A DNA stretch of 64,000 nucleotides from DATLLJ01 sp035537875 (lineage in GTDB: Bacteria > Acidobacteriota > Vicinamibacteria > Vicinamibacterales > CAVVIG01), in contig DATLLJ010000086.1 of the NCBI GenBank assembly GCA_035537875.1, forward strand, positions 1 through 64,000, written 5' to 3'. Under the pieces are notes generated by a model, which was not told the origin of the DNA, made no database searches, and was given only the letters and a program-made list of their open reading frames with translations. Positions 60,540 to 64,000 of the stretch are shown in pieces. Within the stretch, counting starts at the first letter, position 1. Every line of letters begins with the position of its first letter. Both the position numbers and the translations under genes were made by a program.

Positions 60540-62861
60540 TCAGAAGGCGACCGTGAGCCCGACTCTGAACGTGCGAGGAATGGAGGGGTGGGTATGGATG
60601 TCGTCCACTCCTTCGAAGGGCTCGTCAGGCAGTCGTGACGTGTAATAGTAATCGACGTCCGCGACGTCCGAATCGAGGAGATTGAATCCTTCAAGCATCA
60701 ACCGCACGCGTTCGTTCAAGCCGACGCCGATATCGCCGTTCCAGATCGTCGTGGAATGAGACGTGACGCTCCCATCTTCGGTGAGCGGCCGGGGACCGAA
60801 GTGGCGCAATCGAATGCTGCCGAACACCTTTCTGCTGGGTTCGATCGTCACTGCTCCCGAGAGCACACGATCCAGCGCGCCGGGAATGAGATTGCCCGCC
60901 GGATCATCGTCGGTGAACCGCGCGCGCGAAAACGAGACATCCGCTTCTGCGGTCAGCCACGGATTCAGCCGGAGATAGTTCGTCCATTCAACGCCGAATC
61001 GGCGGCTTGGGCGGCTGGCCTCTGTGACGCCAGCATCACCGACGAAAAGCAGCTCGGAATCGAAGCCGAGGTACCACAGCGCCGCCGTTGACTGCAGGCC
61101 GCGAAAACGCACCGTCCGAACACCGATTTCCGCGCCTCTGGCCTGCGTGAGCAGTTCGAGAGCCTCGGTCGGTTCGCCTGTGATGGGGTCGACGGTGAGC
61201 GTCGCGCCTCGCGCGTCGTTGCTGTGATAGCCGTAGCCGCCGTTCACGTAGAACTCTGTGCCGCGCCACGGCCCAAGGACCGCCGTGAACTTGGGGCTCG
61301 CCACGGCGTCCGTGCCGCTCCCGGTGTTCAGCGGATTGCTGGCGTTGACGTCGAAGGCGAATACATCACCTCGCAGGCCGATCGTGGTCCGAAACGTACG
61401 GGTCCATTCGATGTCGGACTGCCCGAAAAAGCCGACCGATGTCTGCCCGACGTTGTCGTCGCGATACGTTGCCACGCGCCGCTGCGCGATCGTCTTGAAG
61501 AATCCGATCTGATCCATGGCGTCGTGGCGGAGTTGCACGCCGACCGCTGATTCGACGTGGCGGCCGGCGAATTCTCCCAGACGCCGATAGGTGACCCGCC
61601 CTCCCGTTATCCACCGGCGATCCGCCTGCTCGAACTGATCCCCGTTGATGGGATCGTCCAGGTAGTAGGTGAAGTTGGAAAACAGGTTCAGTCGATAACG
61701 CACGGCAAACGCGGTCACCCGTGTTGACGCATTGCTGCCGGCGCGCTGACCGTCGAAGGTGAAACTGTACCTGCCGGTGCTGCCTCCATCGGTCGGGTCG
61801 ATGCTGCCGAACCTCGTAATCAGCCCGCTATCGATCGCCCGCTGGGGTACCTGGTCCGTCGAGTTCCAGTCAGCTGCGTACCCCATGCCGGTGATGGAGA
61901 ACCCGTTACGGGTATCGCCTCGACTGAATCGCACGATTCCGTTCATCTTCCCCAGGTCATCGGGCGATTCCCACGGCCCGTCGTTGTGAGCGACTTCCAG
62001 ACCAGCCAGGAGGGTTCCGGAGCCGACCTCTGGCGACGCGGCGGCGAGGATGCGACCCCATCCCTGGCCGCCGCCACTGACCGAGATGATCGGACGATCC
62101 AGCTGGTTGACGTAGTTGATGTTTGCCGAGCCCGCTGCGGAGAAGTCGCCGTCCTCCGCGAAATACGGTCCCTTCTTGAACTGTACGCCGCTGATCAGCT
62201 CGGGCATCAACAGGTTCGTGTCGGAGTACCCGTGGAAATGCGCGCCTGTCGGCGTGTTGATCGGCATGCCGGCGATGGTCGTCGCAAAATCCGACCCATG
62301 ATCGAGGTTGAATCCCCGCAGGTAATACTGGTTCGCCTTGCCCTCGCCGCTATGCTGACTTGCGATCAGTCCCGGCACGGCCTCGAGCACTTCGGCGGGA
62401 CGCATGAGCGGTCGCGCCTGGAGCTGCGCGGCGGTGATCGCGCCCTGGCTCGCCGCGCTGGCCACCCCGACGAGATTTTCGGCAGGGTTTTCCAGATCCG
62501 CGATGTTGCGAAAGGTCTCGGTTCCCGTCACGACGACATCAGCGGTCAACGACAGACCGAGCACCGCGTCGGCCGTAATGGTCTGGCCGGCCACGACGGC
62601 GAGGTTTCGGCGGACGAGCGTGAAGTTGATCAGCTTGAAGTTGATTTCGGCTGGTCCGGGCGGAACCTTGTCGAGGCGATACGCCCCGGCCCCGTCGGTC
62701 GTCGCTTCGATTTCAGTGGCGCCGGCGTGGAGATCGACCGTGACGCCCGGCAGCACGCCGCCGGTCTCGTCCTTCACCACGCCGGTGACCGTTCCGCCTG
62801 TCTGTGCCGCGCAAGGTGACGCCAGGCAACCGCAGACGACAAGCAGGGCAAGCTTTCGCAT
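60540..62861 (-). CDS. TonB-dependent receptor with N-terminal regulatory-like domain
   Basis: This 773-residue outer-membrane transporter has a signal peptide (MRKLALLVVCGCLASPCAAQ), a carboxypeptidase-regulatory-like domain (TVTGVVKDETGGVLPGVTVD), a plug (RPAEVLEAVPGLIASQHSGE, YYLRGFNLDHGSDFATTIAG) and a long barrel ending RTFRVGLTVAF. The His in GAHFHGYSD within the plug is notable beside metal genes. Its ligand could be a metal complex, but the fold does not say. Longer starts at 62879 and 62924 lack support. Confidence 0.9.
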   Translation of the reverse strand: MRKLALLVVCGCLASPCAAQTGGTVTGVVKDETGGVLPGVTVDLHAGATEIEATTDGAGAYRLDKVPPGPAEINFKLINFTLVRRNLAVVAGQTITADAVLGLSLTADVVVTGTETFRNIADLENPAENLVGVASAASQGAITAAQLQARPLMRPAEVLEAVPGLIASQHSGEGKANQYYLRGFNLDHGSDFATTIAGMPINTPTGAHFHGYSDTNLLMPELISGVQFKKGPYFAEDGDFSAAGSANINYVNQLDRPIISVSGGGQGWGRILAAASPEVGSGTLLAGLEVAHNDGPWESPDDLGKMNGIVRFSRGDTRNGFSITGMGYAADWNSTDQVPQRAIDSGLITRFGSIDPTDGGSTGRYSFTFDGQRAGSNASTRVTAFAVRYRLNLFSNFTYYLDDPINGDQFEQADRRWITGGRVTYRRLGEFAGRHVESAVGVQLRHDAMDQIGFFKTIAQRRVATYRDDNVGQTSVGFFGQSDIEWTRTFRTTIGLRGDVFAFDVNASNPLNTGSGTDAVASPKFTAVLGPWRGTEFYVNGGYGYHSNDARGATLTVDPITGEPTEALELLTQARGAEIGVRTVRFRGLQSTAALWYLGFDSELLFVGDAGVTEASRPSRRFGVEWTNYLRLNPWLTAEADVSFSRARFTDDDPAGNLIPGALDRVLSGAVTIEPSRKVFGSIRLRHFGPRPLTEDGSVTSHSTTIWNGDIGVGLNERVRLMLEGFNLLDSDVADVDYYYTSRLPDEPFEGVDDIHTHPSIPRTFRVGLTVAF

Positions 62862-62941
62862 GGTCGTCTCAGCGTACATGACAGATCGAACGCCGAGCAT
62901 TAATTCTTCGTCAGAATCGAGCACGCGAGGCGGCGGGCACC

Positions 62942-63862
62942 CTAGTCGATCGCTTTCACCGGCACGTCGAAATGCACGGTGTTGACGACGCCGTCACGTT
63001 GCAGTTGGACCCAGATGCGGTACGGCTGCGCGCGCGGGAACACCACGGCGAACTCGAGCATCGGCCCGCCGTCCGCGAACGTCGGATGCTCGTGCATCAT
63101 GTCGATCAGGTCGTCGCTCACAGCCAGCAAGTGCGCCCAGACACCAAGGTATCGCTGCAATCGATCGCCCGGGTCAATGGTCAAGCGCAGCTGGGTGCGA
63201 TTGCCAGCGATCGGCGCGTCCGGAATCACTTCCAATGCCGCGCGGAGGTTTGCGCCAGCTTTGGCGGAGTAGTCGCGCGCGAGATGGGGTGCAGGGGGAG
63301 CGGGCCCTGGGACCAGGACGGTCTGCGTGATGAGCTGTGGAGTGGCGCCTTCGGGATAGAAGTCGCCCAGGATCCGGAACATGCCTGCCTTGGGGAACAC
63401 CAACGGGTATTGAAACGTGCCTTCGCCAATCAGCGTCGGGTGACCGTGCTCGAAGAACTCGAGGTCTTCGCTCACGACGAACGCATGGAACAGCCGCTCG
63501 TGTACGACGGTGAAGCGCGGAACCGGTCGGTCTTTCCACGGATCATGCACGCGAAACTGCAGGACCGCGGGATCGAGCGCGTGGGGCGCCTGGGGGATCA
63601 CCGAAAGGTCCATGTGAAACTCCGCCGGTTCGGGAATGCCCGCGACGAGCGCCATGCCGCATCGTCGGCAGGTGCCCGGATTGTGAGAGCGGACGTCGGG
63701 ATCCATCGGGCACACATAGATCGGATCGGTGGAAGGATCGGGAAGGGGCGCGGCTGGTGCGGAGAGAAGGGGGACCGGAGCATCGCGTCCGCCGGACCCA
63801 TCCGACTGGATCATCACAGCAGAGAGACAAACGCCAAGCACGCCACCGATCCACGCGCGCAT
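62942..63862 (-). CDS. Exported protein with heavy-metal-binding domain
   Basis: This 306-residue protein has a signal peptide or anchor (residues 1-20) and then a heavy-metal-binding domain, YVCPMDPDVRSHNPGTCRRC followed by GMAL. It differs from the usual CPMHP by Asp for His. Two beta-rich segments follow (FTVVHERLFHAFVVSEDLEFF and a second with HLLAVSDDLIDMMHEHPTF) with paired His, resembling repeats of one fold. Such proteins accompany copper and silver efflux systems. ATG 63862 is chosen because the signal sequence begins there. Confidence 0.8.
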   Translation of the reverse strand: MRAWIGGVLGVCLSAVMIQSDGSGGRDAPVPLLSAPAAPLPDPSTDPIYVCPMDPDVRSHNPGTCRRCGMALVAGIPEPAEFHMDLSVIPQAPHALDPAVLQFRVHDPWKDRPVPRFTVVHERLFHAFVVSEDLEFFEHGHPTLIGEGTFQYPLVFPKAGMFRILGDFYPEGATPQLITQTVLVPGPAPPAPHLARDYSAKAGANLRAALEVIPDAPIAGNRTQLRLTIDPGDRLQRYLGVWAHLLAVSDDLIDMMHEHPTFADGGPMLEFAVVFPRAQPYRIWVQLQRDGVVNTVHFDVPVKAID

Positions 63863-63920
63863 CGTTCTACTATTCAGCGTCCGCGGCGGGTTGTCAAAGA
63901 AGCACGTCGGCCGTGTGTCG

Positions 63921-63934
63921 CTATACTGGACCTG
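63921..63934 (+). promoter_or_regulatory. TATACT -10 box seven bases before ATG (leaderless start)
   Basis: A TATACT box ends seven bases before ATG 63935, the same spacing as at 34268, so the transcript probably begins at the start codon. No -35 box is evident. Confidence 0.4.
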
Positions 63935-64000
63935 ATGAAACACTCGGCCATCCTGGCGAGCGTGATCCTTTCCACGTCGGCTCTGGTAGCCGCTCACGAC
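63935..64000 (+). CDS. Start of an exported protein, cut by the window end
   Basis: Only 22 codons are present: a Lys-His start, a hydrophobic run (AILASVILSTSALVA) and an AAHD end. This is a typical signal peptide, with cleavage probably before His. A mature N-terminal His is a feature of CopC-type copper proteins, and the neighbours handle copper, but the visible part is too short to decide. Confidence 0.6.
   Translation, partial: MKHSAILASVILSTSALVAAHD

Noticed and set aside
62862..62941. Cobalamin or other riboswitch before the TonB receptor
   Set aside because: The gap is about 80 bases and shows none of the conserved aptamer blocks.

Overview
The window is a GC-rich, gene-dense stretch of bacterial chromosome. 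Its gene content points to a Gram-negative aerobe of the Acidobacteriota, perhaps a Vicinamibacteria-like lineage: an alternative complex III operon, TonB receptors with carboxypeptidase-regulatory domains, a DUF5916 outer-membrane protein, and a histone-like protein with a DUF6335-type tail. The placement rests on gene families recognised from memory, not on a search. No rRNA, tRNA, CRISPR array or transposase was seen, and no stretch over 300 bases lacks a gene, a repeat or a regulatory element.

Region 1 (1-8.9 kb) holds an M1 aminopeptidase, then a sulfur-assimilation unit (siroheme synthase and siroheme sulfite reductase), a threonine synthase and an HtrA protease. Both amino-acid genes have striking leaders. 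The siroheme operon is preceded by a 30-codon ORF with seven Cys codons, followed by a strong intrinsic terminator that ends at the first gene's start codon. Threonine synthase is preceded by a SAM-I riboswitch whose closing helix contains the gene's own ribosome-binding site.

Region 2 (8.9-26.7 kb) is housekeeping: EF-P, Ku, a dolichol-phosphate-mannose-synthase-like glycosyltransferase, a CDP-alcohol phosphatidyltransferase, UvrC, an M50 protease, TrpRS, ScpA/ScpB, RluB, cytidylate kinase, ribosomal protein S1, an HU/IHF protein, a HIT protein, two acyl-CoA dehydrogenases, a DinB protein and a PRC-barrel protein. Several junctions carry palindromes built from 7- or 8-base tandem units, and one such element sits in frame inside uvrC.

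Region 3 (26.7-37 kb) is the alternative complex III operon actABCDEF on the minus strand, then an Omp85-family protein and lgt.

Region 4 (37-46.4 kb) is an apparent insertion next to lgt. A degraded copy of the lgt 3' part lies at its far end (46361-46476), so the block is flanked by lgt-derived direct repeats. It carries a DUF5916 outer-membrane protein, an octaheme cytochrome c, a jellyroll-fold protein and a three-gene ABC importer, all packed like one operon.

Region 5 (46.4-64 kb) is a metal and copper-protein region: a heavy-metal RND efflux operon with a His-rich exported protein; a divergent pair of units (dihaem oxidoreductase, CuA-like cupredoxin and porin on one side; two-domain multicopper oxidase, ZIP transporter with an extra N-terminal domain and cupredoxin on the other) sharing a promoter with two palindromes; then a 47-residue YHS protein, an outer-membrane protein, a second His-rich exported protein, a TonB receptor, a heavy-metal-binding-domain protein, and the start of an exported protein cut by the window end.
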